From Alphaproteobacteria bacterium (GTDB lineage: Bacteria > Pseudomonadota > Alphaproteobacteria > UBA9219 > RGZA01): a stretch of 49,551 nt of DNA. Both the position numbers and the translations under genes were made by a program. Numbering within the stretch: position 1 is the stretch's first letter; the number at the start of each line of letters is the position of its first letter. The notes under the pieces are model-generated. The model worked only from the letters and a program-made list of their open reading frames with translations. It ran no database searches and was not told where the DNA came from. Location: assembly GCA_033762625.1 (NCBI GenBank), contig JANRLI010000006.1, positions 1 to 49,551 on the forward strand, given 5' to 3'. This document shows positions 38,473 through 47,134 of the stretch, one piece after another.

Positions 38473-39517
38473 ACGTGCCGCCTTTAGCCTTTATATTGCT
38501 GCATATATCGGATGCGGTTGCAGTACTTGCTGCGCTTCCTTGAATACGGAATACCTGCTTGCCGCCATTGATGGTTGCCGATGCAATACCCAGTGATGCG
38601 CCTTGCAGTTCGCCCGCAAATTTGGATTTGAATTGCGCCAAGCCCTTATCTGCTGATGGTTTGTCGAAAAAGCTGGCCAGCTGGAAATGCGCCTTGCCGC
38701 CTGCTGCTTCTTTTTTAGGTTCGGGTGTTGCGTCGCTATCATCCTGCGCATCAATTGCGGCGGTATCTTTTACACGCGCTTTGGATTTTGGTCCTGATGT
38801 ATCGACAACGGGTTCATCATCAGCCTGCGCAGTTTCTTTCACAAACGGTTCCTTCACCGTTGGCTCTTTAACAGCTGGTTCCGCGCCTTGTGCTTCTTCT
38901 TCAATATCCGCTTCTGGCACGGGCGTTGGCTTTACCAGCGGTTGAGGCTCGCCTTTTGACATATCAAAGGCTGCGGGGGGTTTGGCAGGCTGCGAAGGTG
39001 CTTTTACTGCATCGGGCGCTGCTTCCACAACGCGGCCCATGGCAGCAACAGGCACAGGCGCATCAACAGTTTTGCCGGCAGCTGTGGGCGTTGGCAGGGG
39101 CGCAGTTTTTTCTTCCTGCTTGGTTTCTGGTTTTATATCCGCTTTTGTATCCGCTTTCTCGGCAGGCTTCTCAGACTTTGTGTCAGGCGATGAAACAGGT
39201 ACAGGAATTTCCTGCGCGGGAGCCTGAGTATTCAACGGCGTTTCGGGGCCGGGTAAGATGCGTTCAACCGTGACCATTTTTCCATCGGATGAAACGGTAT
39301 TGAAAATCAATTTATCCTGATGCGGGATTTGCATACCGCCTGGCTGGTCAGGCTTTACCTTGTATGGCGTGTTATCGGCCTTTAAAATGGCGATTTGCCC
39401 ATTATCTTCCGGCCAGATAAATCCTGCCGCAAGCCAGACCGCGCCGATAAGCACCAGCAAAGTCACAAGGCCGAATATAATCCGTAACCGCGGATTATGT
39501 TCATCAAAATCACGCAT
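38453..39517 (-). CDS. inner-membrane SPOR-domain protein
   Basis: 354 residues: a short cytoplasmic start, one membrane helix (about 12-31, IIFGLVTLLVLIGAVWLAAGF), a periplasmic linker of about 220 residues rich in Pro, Lys, Glu and Thr, and a C-terminal SPOR domain (about 278-354; HFQLASFFDKPSADKGLAQF). SPOR domains bind denuded glycan strands at division sites. The ATG at 39517 overlaps the argS stop codon (ATGA). The linker carries repeat-like KEPTV/KEPFV units. Confidence 0.93.
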   Translation of the reverse strand: MRDFDEHNPRLRIIFGLVTLLVLIGAVWLAAGFIWPEDNGQIAILKADNTPYKVKPDQPGGMQIPHQDKLIFNTVSSDGKMVTVERILPGPETPLNTQAPAQEIPVPVSSPDTKSEKPAEKADTKADIKPETKQEEKTAPLPTPTAAGKTVDAPVPVAAMGRVVEAAPDAVKAPSQPAKPPAAFDMSKGEPQPLVKPTPVPEADIEEEAQGAEPAVKEPTVKEPFVKETAQADDEPVVDTSGPKSKARVKDTAAIDAQDDSDATPEPKKEAAGGKAHFQLASFFDKPSADKGLAQFKSKFAGELQGASLGIASATINGGKQVFRIQGSAASTATASDICSNIKAKGGTCVIIKQ

Positions 39518-41271
39518 CAACGCATCTCCTCTAACGGCTTAACGCCAATCACGGCAAGGCCGCTGGCAATTACAGTAGTTATTCCCTTCAGCAAAGCAAG
39601 CCTTGCCATCGTGAGCGGTAAATTATCTTCAATTATAAAGCGAAGCTGCGCATCATCCTTGCCTTTATTCCAAAATGAATGGAAATGGCCAGCAAGTTCA
39701 TAAAGGTAAAAACTGATGCGATGCGGCTCGCGTGTTTGCGCAGCAGCCTCCACCATTTTTGGCCAATTGCACAGAAAGCGAATGAGCGCGATATCATCTT
39801 CACTAGTCAGCATATTCAAATCAAGCTTGGACAGCGCATTAACGCTTATGTCGGCTTTAGGAAATAATTCTGCCGCTTTTCTGAATACCGAATAGCAGCG
39901 CGCATGCGCGTATTGAATATAGAATACGGGATTGTCGCGTGATTGTTCCTTGGTTTTGGCAAAATCGAATTCGAACTGGCTGTCAAAACTGCGCGTTAAA
40001 ATGGTAAAGCGCACGCTATCCGCCCCCACCTCCTCCACCATTTCACGCAGCGTGATGATATTTCCCGAACGCTTGGAAAGCTTAACGGCTTCGCCGTTAT
40101 TAAATACCTTCACCATCTGGCAAAACAGTACATCCAGTTTTGCGCTGCCATCCGAAATCGCGGCAATCGCGGGGCGCATGCGTTCTAAATATCCGCCGTG
40201 ATCCGCGCCCAGCACATTGATCATCAATTTAAATCCACGCTGGATCTTCGTATAATGATACGCAATGTCAGGCATAATATACGACCACGTACCGTCGCGT
40301 TTTTTTAATGAACGATCGCTGCTGTCCCCAAATTGTGATGAACGAAACAACGTCAGTGGTTCGGGCTTCCAATCTTCCATTTCCTTGCCGCGTGGTGGCG
40401 GCAAAGTGCCAACGTAAATCAACCCTTTATCTTCCAACGCCTTGAACACTTTATCTAGCGTGCCGTTTTCAATGACATCGCGTTCATTACTGAACACATC
40501 ATGCTTGATGCCAATCATTTTTAAATCTTCACGAATAGCCTGCATCATTTCAGCAACCGCAAATTCACGAATGGGTTGCAACCATACTTGCTCCAATTCG
40601 CCCAACCACTTTTTACCATCTCTAGCCACCAACTTTTCAGCAACGGGCTTTAAATAATCACCTGGGTAAAGGCCTGCGGGGATCTCGCCGATGCTTTCGC
40701 CGAGTGCTTCGCGGTAGCGCAGATGTACGGTTCTAGCGAGCACATCGACCTGCGTTCCCGCATCATTAAAGTAATATTCGCGCGTTACATCATAACCCGC
40801 TTTTTGCATTAGGTTTGATAATGCATCACCAAACACCGCGCCGCGAACATGGCCCGCATGCATCGGGCCGGTTGGATTTGCCGAAACATATTCGATGCAA
40901 ACTTTTTCATGATTGCCCAATTTCAAATCGCCGTAATGCGTTCCGGCATTCAAAATGGTTTTCAGTTGTTCCTGCCAAATGGATGATGCCAGACGCAGAT
41001 TGATAAAACCCGGGCCAGCAACTTCGACTGATGTATATGAGCTATCTTTTTTTAAAGCTTCCACCATCGCATCGGCTATCACGCGCGGTGGCTTGCCAAT
41101 AAGTTTGGTTAGCGTCATCGCCAAATTGGTTGCGATATCGCCATGCTTTGGGTCGCGCGGCGCTTCAACTGTAAAATCGGGAAGTTCAGCAGGTAATACC
41201 CAGCCAATGCCTGCGGCAGTTTCCACCAGCGTTCTCTTCAAAAGGGTTTTGATGTGTTCGTAAATCGTCAT
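39517..41271 (-). CDS. argS: arginyl-tRNA synthetase
   Basis: Class I aminoacyl-tRNA synthetase. 584 residues: an N-terminal arginyl-specific domain (about 1-90), HAGH as the HIGH signature (MHAGHVRGAVFGD, residues about 138-150), KLSKRSGN in the KMSKS position, and a C-terminal anticodon-binding domain (LIRFLCNWPKMVEAAAQTREPH). It heads the unit argS-SPOR-nagZ-scpA-scpB-serB or is read with the dNTPase gene 16 bp upstream. Confidence 0.97.
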   Translation of the reverse strand: MTIYEHIKTLLKRTLVETAAGIGWVLPAELPDFTVEAPRDPKHGDIATNLAMTLTKLIGKPPRVIADAMVEALKKDSSYTSVEVAGPGFINLRLASSIWQEQLKTILNAGTHYGDLKLGNHEKVCIEYVSANPTGPMHAGHVRGAVFGDALSNLMQKAGYDVTREYYFNDAGTQVDVLARTVHLRYREALGESIGEIPAGLYPGDYLKPVAEKLVARDGKKWLGELEQVWLQPIREFAVAEMMQAIREDLKMIGIKHDVFSNERDVIENGTLDKVFKALEDKGLIYVGTLPPPRGKEMEDWKPEPLTLFRSSQFGDSSDRSLKKRDGTWSYIMPDIAYHYTKIQRGFKLMINVLGADHGGYLERMRPAIAAISDGSAKLDVLFCQMVKVFNNGEAVKLSKRSGNIITLREMVEEVGADSVRFTILTRSFDSQFEFDFAKTKEQSRDNPVFYIQYAHARCYSVFRKAAELFPKADISVNALSKLDLNMLTSEDDIALIRFLCNWPKMVEAAAQTREPHRISFYLYELAGHFHSFWNKGKDDAQLRFIIEDNLPLTMARLALLKGITTVIASGLAVIGVKPLEEMR

Positions 41272-41287
41272 TTGTTTTTAGTCTTAT

Positions 41288-42454
41288 TTATAATTGTTTA
41301 TCCGGATGTAGCCGTTTGAATTCCAACACAGCAAAGCTATCCGTCATCCCCGCAATATAATCTGCGACTATTCTGGCGCGGCTGGGCAAGTCTTCAAGTG
41401 TTGTTTTATCGGCAAAACGCTCAACCCATGACACAGGCAATAATGACGGGTTGTTAAAAAAGGAATCAAACAGCCCTTTCACCAGCTGGTCCGCCTGCCG
41501 ATTCATGATCTTTACTTTTTCAGCGCGGTACATGTGCGTGAATAAAAAATCACGTAGCACATTCAGGTTACTTTCCACTTTCTCGCTGAATGCCACCACG
41601 GGCTGGTTCGAGCCGCGAATATCTTCCGCGCTTTTGGGGGCAAGCTTTGCTAAACGTGATTTGGTTTCCGCCAACAAATCGGCAACCAAGACGCCTATTG
41701 CCTCGCGTACAATTTCATTCATCAAACGGCGCTCCTCAATATTCGGATAGCGTGCGCGCGTTTCTTTTACAATCGCATCGAAAATCGGTAATGCCGCCAG
41801 TTCATCCATGGTGAACATATCCGCGTTAAACCCGTCATCAAAATCATGGGTGTTATAAGCGATATCGTCCGAAAGCGCGGCGATCTGCGCCTCGATTCCT
41901 GCATAGCTGCCAAGTTCCAGATCGAATTGGTTTTGAAATGCCTTGATGGTCGGCGGAATTTTATCGCCCACCAACGGGCCATTGTGTTTCGCAACACCTT
42001 CCAACATTTCCCATGTCAGGTTCAACCCATCGAACGCAGCATATTTCTTTTCCAAAATCGTGACCAGGCGAAAAGTCTGGTCGTTATGATAAAATCCGCC
42101 ATAGGGTTTCATGCATTCGTTCAATGCTTTTTCGCCCGCATGCCCAAAACAGGTATGCCCCAAATCATGCGCCAACGCCATCGCTTCCGCCAGATCTTCA
42201 TCCACATTCAAAACCCGCGCGATAGCACGCGCGATTTGTGCGACTTCTAATGAATGCGTCAAACGCGTACGGAAATAATCGCCTTCATTGGCAATGAATA
42301 CTTGCGTTTTATTGCGCAGGCGACGAAACGCGCTGGAATGAATAATCCGGTCACGGTCGCGCTGGAACGGGCCGCGGGTCGGGCTGGCGCTTTGGGCAAA
42401 AAGGCGACCACGGCTTTTGTCGGGATGCGTTGCAAATGGGGCTAATTCAGGCAT
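41288..42454 (-). CDS. dGTPase-like HD-domain dNTP triphosphohydrolase
   Basis: Hydrolyses dNTPs to deoxynucleosides and triphosphate. 388 residues of the shorter 'dGTPase-like' type-2 subfamily. Motifs: FRRLRNKTQVF and RTRLTHSLEVAQIAR (metal His), AHDLGHTCFGHAGE (HD pair) and the late LSDDIAYNTHDFDDG region with metal-binding Asp. Adjacent argS is the common neighbour in alphaproteobacteria. Divergent from fumC. Confidence 0.94.
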   Translation of the reverse strand: MPELAPFATHPDKSRGRLFAQSASPTRGPFQRDRDRIIHSSAFRRLRNKTQVFIANEGDYFRTRLTHSLEVAQIARAIARVLNVDEDLAEAMALAHDLGHTCFGHAGEKALNECMKPYGGFYHNDQTFRLVTILEKKYAAFDGLNLTWEMLEGVAKHNGPLVGDKIPPTIKAFQNQFDLELGSYAGIEAQIAALSDDIAYNTHDFDDGFNADMFTMDELAALPIFDAIVKETRARYPNIEERRLMNEIVREAIGVLVADLLAETKSRLAKLAPKSAEDIRGSNQPVVAFSEKVESNLNVLRDFLFTHMYRAEKVKIMNRQADQLVKGLFDSFFNNPSLLPVSWVERFADKTTLEDLPSRARIVADYIAGMTDSFAVLEFKRLHPDKQL

Positions 42455-42502
42455 GTGAAATGTTTACCCTAACTATTGGAAAAAGCACCTAAAAACGTCA
42501 GG

Positions 42503-42530
42503 TTGCTAAAGTATTTTTGCTTGGTAAAGT
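42503..42530 (+). promoter_or_regulatory. candidate fumC promoter
   Basis: TTGCTA and TAAAGT are separated by 16 bp, an acceptable -35/-10 pair for a housekeeping sigma factor, about 40 bp upstream of the fumC ATG. Based only on visual match. Confidence 0.3.
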
Positions 42531-42570
42531 AGCACCTCTTTTCACCCCTGCCCTTAATAAAGGTTATTCC

Positions 42571-43989
42571 ATGTCCGCAGTTGCTGCTACCACCAAAAAC
42601 ACATCCGTCCGCTCTGAAACCGATAGCTTCGGCCCGATTGATGTACCTTCCGATAAATATTGGGGTGCGCAAACACAGCGCAGCTTGCAGAATTTCAAAA
42701 TCGGCGGTCAACGTATGCCCGAAGCGCTTATCCGCGCATTCGGCATTTTGAAAAAAGCTGCTGCTGAAACCAATATGGAACTTGGCGCGTTGGACAAATC
42801 ATTGTGCGATGGTATCTGCAAAGCAGCTGATGAAGTCATCAACGGCAAATTGGAAGGTCACTTCCCATTGGTTGTGTGGCAAACGGGTTCGGGCACGCAA
42901 ACCAATATGAATGTAAACGAAGTAATTTCCAATCGCGCTATTGAAATCATGGGCGGGGTTGTGGGCAGCAAAAAACCCGTCCACCCGAACGACCATGTGA
43001 ATATGGGCCAATCATCGAATGATAGTTTCCCAACCGCCATGCACATTGCCGCGGCGATGGAGATTGTGAACAGCCTACTCCCTGCGCTTGCCCATTTGCA
43101 TGGCGCACTGAATAAAAAAGCCAAGGAATTTGAGCATATCGTCAAAATCGGCCGCACCCATTTGCAGGATGCAACGCCCGTAACATTGGGTCAGGAATTT
43201 TCCGGCTATGCGATGCAGGTCCATTTATCGATGGCACGCGCAAAGGAATGCCTCTATCGCATTTATCCACTCGCCCAAGGTGGAACAGCCGTAGGCACAG
43301 GTTTGAACTGCAAAAAAGGTTTTGCCGAATTATTCGCCAAGAAGGTTGCGGCGATGACCGGCCTGCCCTTCATTACAGCGCCTAATAAATTCGAAGCAAT
43401 GGCTGCGCATGACGCAATGGTTGAAGCATCCGGCGTGATGAACACCATCGCCGTATCATTCATGAAGATTGCCAATGATATTCGGTTGCTGGGTTCAGGC
43501 CCACGTTGCGGTATTGGTGAAATCAGCCTGCCCGAAAACGAACCCGGTTCGTCAATTATGCCCGGCAAGGTAAACCCCACCCAATCCGAAGCCATGACCA
43601 TGGTCTGCGCACAAGTCATGGGCAACCATGTTGCGGTTAGCATTGGAGGCTCCAACGGGCATTTCGAATTGAACGTCTTTAAACCGGTTATCATCCACAA
43701 TTTGCTGCAATCCATTCGTTTATTGGCTGACAGCGCAAATAGCTTCACCGATAATTGCGTGGTAGGCATCACCGCGAACGAAGACCGCATCAAAAAAATC
43801 GTGAACGAAAGCTTGATGCTCGTTACCGCACTCAACCCCCATATCGGTTATGACAATGCCGCAAAAATTGCCAAGAAAGCACACGCCGAAGGCAAGACCT
43901 TGAAGGAAGTTGCGCTGGAACTTGGCCTGCTGACGGCAGAAAAGTTTGACCAAGTCGTTCGTCCGGAGCAAATGGTTGGCGAGAAATAG
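42571..43989 (+). CDS. fumC: class II fumarase
   Basis: Hydrates fumarate to malate. 472 residues from the ATG at 42571 (AAAGG 7 nt upstream); the longer frame is not supported by a ribosome site. Motifs: [11 protein letters not shown] near the start, [15 protein letters not shown], the [17 protein letters not shown] loop, [12 protein letters not shown] region and [13 protein letters not shown], the superfamily signature with the catalytic serine. Oxygen-stable type without Fe-S cluster. Its stop codon overlaps the GTG start of the following RHH gene. Confidence 0.97.
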   Translation: MSAVAATTKNTSVRSETDSFGPIDVPSDKYWGAQTQRSLQNFKIGGQRMPEALIRAFGILKKAAAETNMELGALDKSLCDGICKAADEVINGKLEGHFPLVVWQTGSGTQTNMNVNEVISNRAIEIMGGVVGSKKPVHPNDHVNMGQSSNDSFPTAMHIAAAMEIVNSLLPALAHLHGALNKKAKEFEHIVKIGRTHLQDATPVTLGQEFSGYAMQVHLSMARAKECLYRIYPLAQGGTAVGTGLNCKKGFAELFAKKVAAMTGLPFITAPNKFEAMAAHDAMVEASGVMNTIAVSFMKIANDIRLLGSGPRCGIGEISLPENEPGSSIMPGKVNPTQSEAMTMVCAQVMGNHVAVSIGGSNGHFELNVFKPVIIHNLLQSIRLLADSANSFTDNCVVGITANEDRIKKIVNESLMLVTALNPHIGYDNAAKIAKKAHAEGKTLKEVALELGLLTAEKFDQVVRPEQMVGEK

Positions 43990-44195
43990 TGCGCCTTAAA
44001 AAGCATTCCCTTACGCTGCGCGGGCACCGAACCAGCATTAGCTTGGAAGAAATTTTCTGGGCGCAGTTGCAACTGATTGCCAAAAAACAAAATCAATCGG
44101 TTCAGGAATTGATTGAAAGCATCGATAAAAAGCGCAGCGGAAATCTTTCCAGCGCGATCCGCGTTTATATTGTTGAGACACTGCTCAAGATTTAA
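43989..44195 (+). CDS. ribbon-helix-helix domain protein
   Basis: A 68-residue protein starting with GTG at 43989, which overlaps the fumC stop (TAGTG). The pattern RTSISLEE (strand) followed by a first helix (EIFWAQLQLIAKKQN), QSVQELIESI and a second helix ending in YIVETLL fits the RHH_4-type ribbon-helix-helix fold found after fumC in alphaproteobacteria. It may bind DNA as a dimer; the target is unknown, although the coupling to fumC suggests a metabolic context. Confidence 0.85.
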   Translation: MRLKKHSLTLRGHRTSISLEEIFWAQLQLIAKKQNQSVQELIESIDKKRSGNLSSAIRVYIVETLLKI

Positions 44196-44367
44196 AAAAC
44201 GCGGCGGCCGCAGATTTATGGGATTGCTTGCGCGCAATTTCCTCGCGCACCCGCGCGATCTCCCCTTCCAGCATGGCGATATATTCTTCCAAATCCCCAA
44301 CCGATATGGCTGATAAATCTTTGGGTTTTGGCTTTTGTTTACGGGGTTCGAAATCTTCTAAATCCAT
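44185..44367 (-). CDS. DUF1192 family small protein
   Basis: A 60-residue charged protein. The N-terminus is DLEDFEPRKQK-like; then DLSAISVGDLEEYIAMLEGEI (residues 17-37) and a coiled-coil helix ending AAAAFFKS, the DUF1192 pattern widespread in alphaproteobacteria. AAAGG precedes the ATG. Its last 11 bases overlap the convergent RHH gene. Function unknown. Confidence 0.88.
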   Translation of the reverse strand: MDLEDFEPRKQKPKPKDLSAISVGDLEEYIAMLEGEIARVREEIARKQSHKSAAAAFFKS

Positions 44368-44423
44368 ACTTAACCTTTATTTGCTAGGAGTTGTTACCCT
44401 ACCTCTTCAGGAAAATCTTGTAA

Positions 44424-44942
44424 ATGAAGCTGGATAACCTTACGCCAGAACAGCAAAAAGAATGGCACGCCATGCAGCGTGAAAACGAACTGCTGAAGGA
44501 AAAGCTTCGCCAGATGGAGGTCGCCGGCGCCGGTGAAGCAACCACAATCCTTCCGCGGCCTGAATTCATTCGTGAAATTGCGCGCCTTGTTGCCCATGAT
44601 GAACGCTATGGTGGTATCTCCAGCCTATTGGTGCTTAGTTTTAACGGCCTGCTTGAATCAAAGCCCACGCTTGGCAATTTAACTTATGGCGCTGTTACCA
44701 TCGCTATATCGGACTGTATTCTTTCAAACGTGCGTTCATGCGATCTGGTCGGACGAACCGGCAGTAATGATTTCAGCATCATGCTCACCCGCTGCAAAAT
44801 TATGGATGCCGAAAAAAAAGCACAAGCGCTCGTCACGGCCATCAAGACAAAGCTTGATCCTTTGCTTCAGAACAAGGCTGCCATCGGGCTAAGTTATACG
44901 GTAAGTATTTTGAACAGCCGGGATGATGTGAAGAAAGCTTAA
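44424..44942 (+). CDS. degenerate GGDEF-domain protein retaining the I-site motif
   Basis: 172 residues: an N-terminal coiled coil (about 8-34) and a diguanylate-cyclase-like domain (about 43-165). The active-site GGDEF reads GSNDF (113-117) and the metal-binding LDxD strand reads LSFN, so catalysis is unlikely. RSCD (104-107) lies exactly five residues before the GGDEF position, where the RxxD inhibitory site binds c-di-GMP. It could therefore be a c-di-GMP receptor. Its C-terminus overlaps the convergent DUF465 gene by 4 bp. No EAL, receiver or PAS domain is attached. Confidence 0.8.
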   Translation: MKLDNLTPEQQKEWHAMQRENELLKEKLRQMEVAGAGEATTILPRPEFIREIARLVAHDERYGGISSLLVLSFNGLLESKPTLGNLTYGAVTIAISDCILSNVRSCDLVGRTGSNDFSIMLTRCKIMDAEKKAQALVTAIKTKLDPLLQNKAAIGLSYTVSILNSRDDVKKA

Positions 44943-45139
44943 GCAATAATATCAGGGATGAGCATTCCCTCGATCTTCACAATATCATCTTTCAGTTGTA
45001 GCTTGCGCTTTTTTAGACGGCGCATTTGCAGCTCGTCACGCGGGTAGGCTTCCTCAAGACGAGTAAGGATATCATCAAGGTCGCGATGCTCCTGCTTTAA
45101 CGCCGAAAGCCTGTCACGCAATTGGTTTAGGTGGTCCAT
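44939..45139 (-). CDS. DUF465 (YdcH-like) small protein 1
   Basis: A 66-residue helical hairpin protein: HLNQLRDRLSALKQEHRDLD, then a second helix with RRLKKRKLQLKDDIVKIE, the DUF465 signature (KKRKLxLKDxI). Started at the ATG at 45139 rather than the TTG two codons upstream. The family is common in proteobacteria and its role is unknown. A paralogue lies 1.6 kb away at 46730, on the other side of pfkA. Confidence 0.88.
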   Translation of the reverse strand: MDHLNQLRDRLSALKQEHRDLDDILTRLEEAYPRDELQMRRLKKRKLQLKDDIVKIEGMLIPDIIA

Positions 45140-45301
45140 GAGCAAAAAACGAGCCTTAATCCTAGGGAGCCTAGAGGGTGTAAAGGGAGCGCAATATAAC
45201 GCGTGCGGCAGCCAAAATACATAAAATTCTTAAAGATTTGGTAACCCGCCCTATGCGTAAATTATTGGCTTAATTCCAAGCGTTATCGCAGAGTAATCCG
45301 C

Positions 45302-46399
45302 ATGGCTGAACTATCCAAACAACCACCTAAGAAACTGGGGCTTTTGACCAGTGGCGGCGACTGCGCGGGGCTTAATGCCGTCATTCGCGCTGTGGTCACC
45401 CATGCGATACGCCATTATGGTTGGGAAGTTATTGGTATATGCGAAGGCACACATGGCCTTATCTACAGCCCGCCGCATATTGTGCCGCTCACCATCGATA
45501 AGATGGACAGTGAATTACTCCGCCGTGGTGGCACGATTCTGGGAACAACCAACAAGGGGGACCCCTTCGCCTTTCCTACCCCCATCGGCAAAAAAGATTT
45601 ATCGGATGATATCCTGCGCGGCTTCAAAGGGCTTGGGCTAGATATGCTGATCGGGGTTGGCGGCGATGGAAGTCTAAGCATTTTAAAACGGCTTGCTGAC
45701 AAGGGCGGTATCAAGCTGATTGGCATTCCCAAAACTATCGATAACGACGTGGGCGCAACCGAAATGTCGGTTGGGTTTTCAACCGCGGTTGATATTGCAA
45801 CCGAAGCGTTAGACCGCCTGCAACCCACTGCCGCAAGCCATAACCGCGTGATGGTGCTGGAGGTCATGGGCCGTGATGCTGGGCACATTGCCCTACACTG
45901 CGGTATTGCCGGCGGCGCAGACGTTATTCTGATGCCAGAAATTCCCTATGACATCGATAAAGTTGCAGAACACATCAATACCATCCGCAAAAATGGGCGC
46001 AATTTTTCACTGGTAATCGTATCTGAAGCTGTGACCACAAAAACCGGAAAAAAAATCAGCAAAGTATTTTCCGACCAACAAAAGCGCCTGGGCGGTATCG
46101 GCGATTACATTGGTCAACAGATTGCAGAAAAATGCCAGGCCGAAGTGCGCGTAACGGTGCTTGGCCATGTGCAGCGTGGTGGCCAACCCAGCGCGCAAGA
46201 CCGCGTTATTGCATCTGCCATGGGTGTACATGCGGTCGATTGTCTGGCACAAGGCAAGCATGACCGTATGGTGTGCTGGCGCTATCGCCGAGTGGAAGAT
46301 GTACCGCTTGCCGAAGCCATTGCGACGTATCGTGATGTAGAACTGGATGGCCCGCTGGTTGCGACCGCTCGCGCGCTCGGTATCTGTCTTGGCGATTGA
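45302..46399 (+). CDS. 6-phosphofructokinase, group III (mixed-substrate type)
   Basis: Phosphorylates fructose 6-phosphate. 365 residues, longer than E. coli PfkA (320). The nucleotide loop GVGGDGS (118-124) has glycine at the position where PPi-dependent enzymes have aspartate, while PKTIDND (143-149) has the lysine typical of PPi-dependent ones. This Gly/Lys combination is that of group III PFKs, several of which use ATP. A catalytic aspartate is in TIDND, and MGRDAGHIAL and PEIPYDID complete the site. A near-CtrA box (TTAA-AGATTTG-GTAACC, 45230-45246) lies upstream. Confidence 0.93.
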   Translation: MAELSKQPPKKLGLLTSGGDCAGLNAVIRAVVTHAIRHYGWEVIGICEGTHGLIYSPPHIVPLTIDKMDSELLRRGGTILGTTNKGDPFAFPTPIGKKDLSDDILRGFKGLGLDMLIGVGGDGSLSILKRLADKGGIKLIGIPKTIDNDVGATEMSVGFSTAVDIATEALDRLQPTAASHNRVMVLEVMGRDAGHIALHCGIAGGADVILMPEIPYDIDKVAEHINTIRKNGRNFSLVIVSEAVTTKTGKKISKVFSDQQKRLGGIGDYIGQQIAEKCQAEVRVTVLGHVQRGGQPSAQDRVIASAMGVHAVDCLAQGKHDRMVCWRYRRVEDVPLAEAIATYRDVELDGPLVATARALGICLGD

Positions 46400-46729
46400 T
46401 AAGGGTTTGTTTTCACGACTCAGTTGTCATGCTTAATCGCCTACTAATTTTGAAAAAAATATCGTGCAAATAAATTAAGATTGTATTTACCGCACTGCGT
46501 CATGATGTTCATTCCGCGATTGAAAAATGTGATACAATCACTTGAAAAATATAAGAACAATCGCGCTAATGCTTCAAAAATCAAACGCATTTTAGAGGTA
46601 AATTTTTAGTAAACATTAACTTATAAAGCGAGCCAGAATCGGCTATAGTAGATTCAAGTTACAGGCAAAGATTCTTTTCTTGTCTGTTGCTGAAAAGTCC
46701 AAGGAAACAATCCAACCAAGGAGGAAATC
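46400..46729. other. 330-bp AT-rich structured intergenic region
   Basis: Between pfkA and DUF465 gene 2. Visible here: a nested inverted repeat, outer arms CGCGATTG (46515-46522) and CAATCGCG (46558-46565) around an inner GTGAT/ATCAC hairpin (46529-46541); a 35-codon ATG ORF (46502-46609) without a ribosome site; a near-CtrA match TTTA-N7-TTAAC (46605-46620); and TATAGT (46644-46649) as a possible -10. A strong AAGGAGG ribosome site ends the region at 46719-46725. An unannotated small RNA is possible but not shown. Confidence 0.4.
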
Positions 46730-46960
46730 ATGGCATTAGGTCAGCGTATAGTAGCCTTACACAAACGTCACGAATGGTTAGATGAAGTTTTAACAGAGGA
46801 AATGCACCACCCACACCCAGACGAAATCAGAATGGCCCAGATAAAAAAATCGAAGCTGCGTGTGAAGGACGAAATTCAACAACTTGAAAAAATGGAAGGC
46901 CGCTATCTTCGTGCGATTAGCACCGAAGAACAATTTCAGAAAAAAGCAGTGAGGCACTAG
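46730..46960 (+). CDS. DUF465 (YdcH-like) small protein 2
   Basis: A 76-residue helical-hairpin protein preceded by an almost ideal AAGGAGG. Helix 1 has LGQRIVALHKRHEWLDEVL; helix 2 has AQIKKSKLRVKDEIQQLEKM, the DUF465 signature in slightly diverged form. A His-rich turn (HHPHPDEI) joins them. It is a paralogue of the gene at 44939 and has its own promoter region and terminator, so it is probably expressed alone and at a high level. Function unknown. Confidence 0.88.
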   Translation: MALGQRIVALHKRHEWLDEVLTEEMHHPHPDEIRMAQIKKSKLRVKDEIQQLEKMEGRYLRAISTEEQFQKKAVRH

Positions 46961-47017
46961 CAGCTAACTCGGCACGCTCTCCGCCTTTTTACTCCCCCAC
47001 AACCCGACCCCGCCCAG

Positions 47018-47037
47018 CCCCGCTGAGCGGGGTTTTT
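47018..47037 (+). terminator. intrinsic terminator of DUF465 gene 2
   Basis: CCCCGC (47018-47023) pairs with GCGGGG (47027-47032) around TGA and runs into TTTTTATTTT. It lies about 60 bp past the stop codon of the small gene. Confidence 0.9.
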
Positions 47038-47134
47038 ATTTTACTAATAATTAATTAATCTTAGTATTATCTGTGTAGCATTGAAACGTATAGCCTTCTG
47101 TATATCCGCCCGCTCCATGCCATAGGCAATCCAT

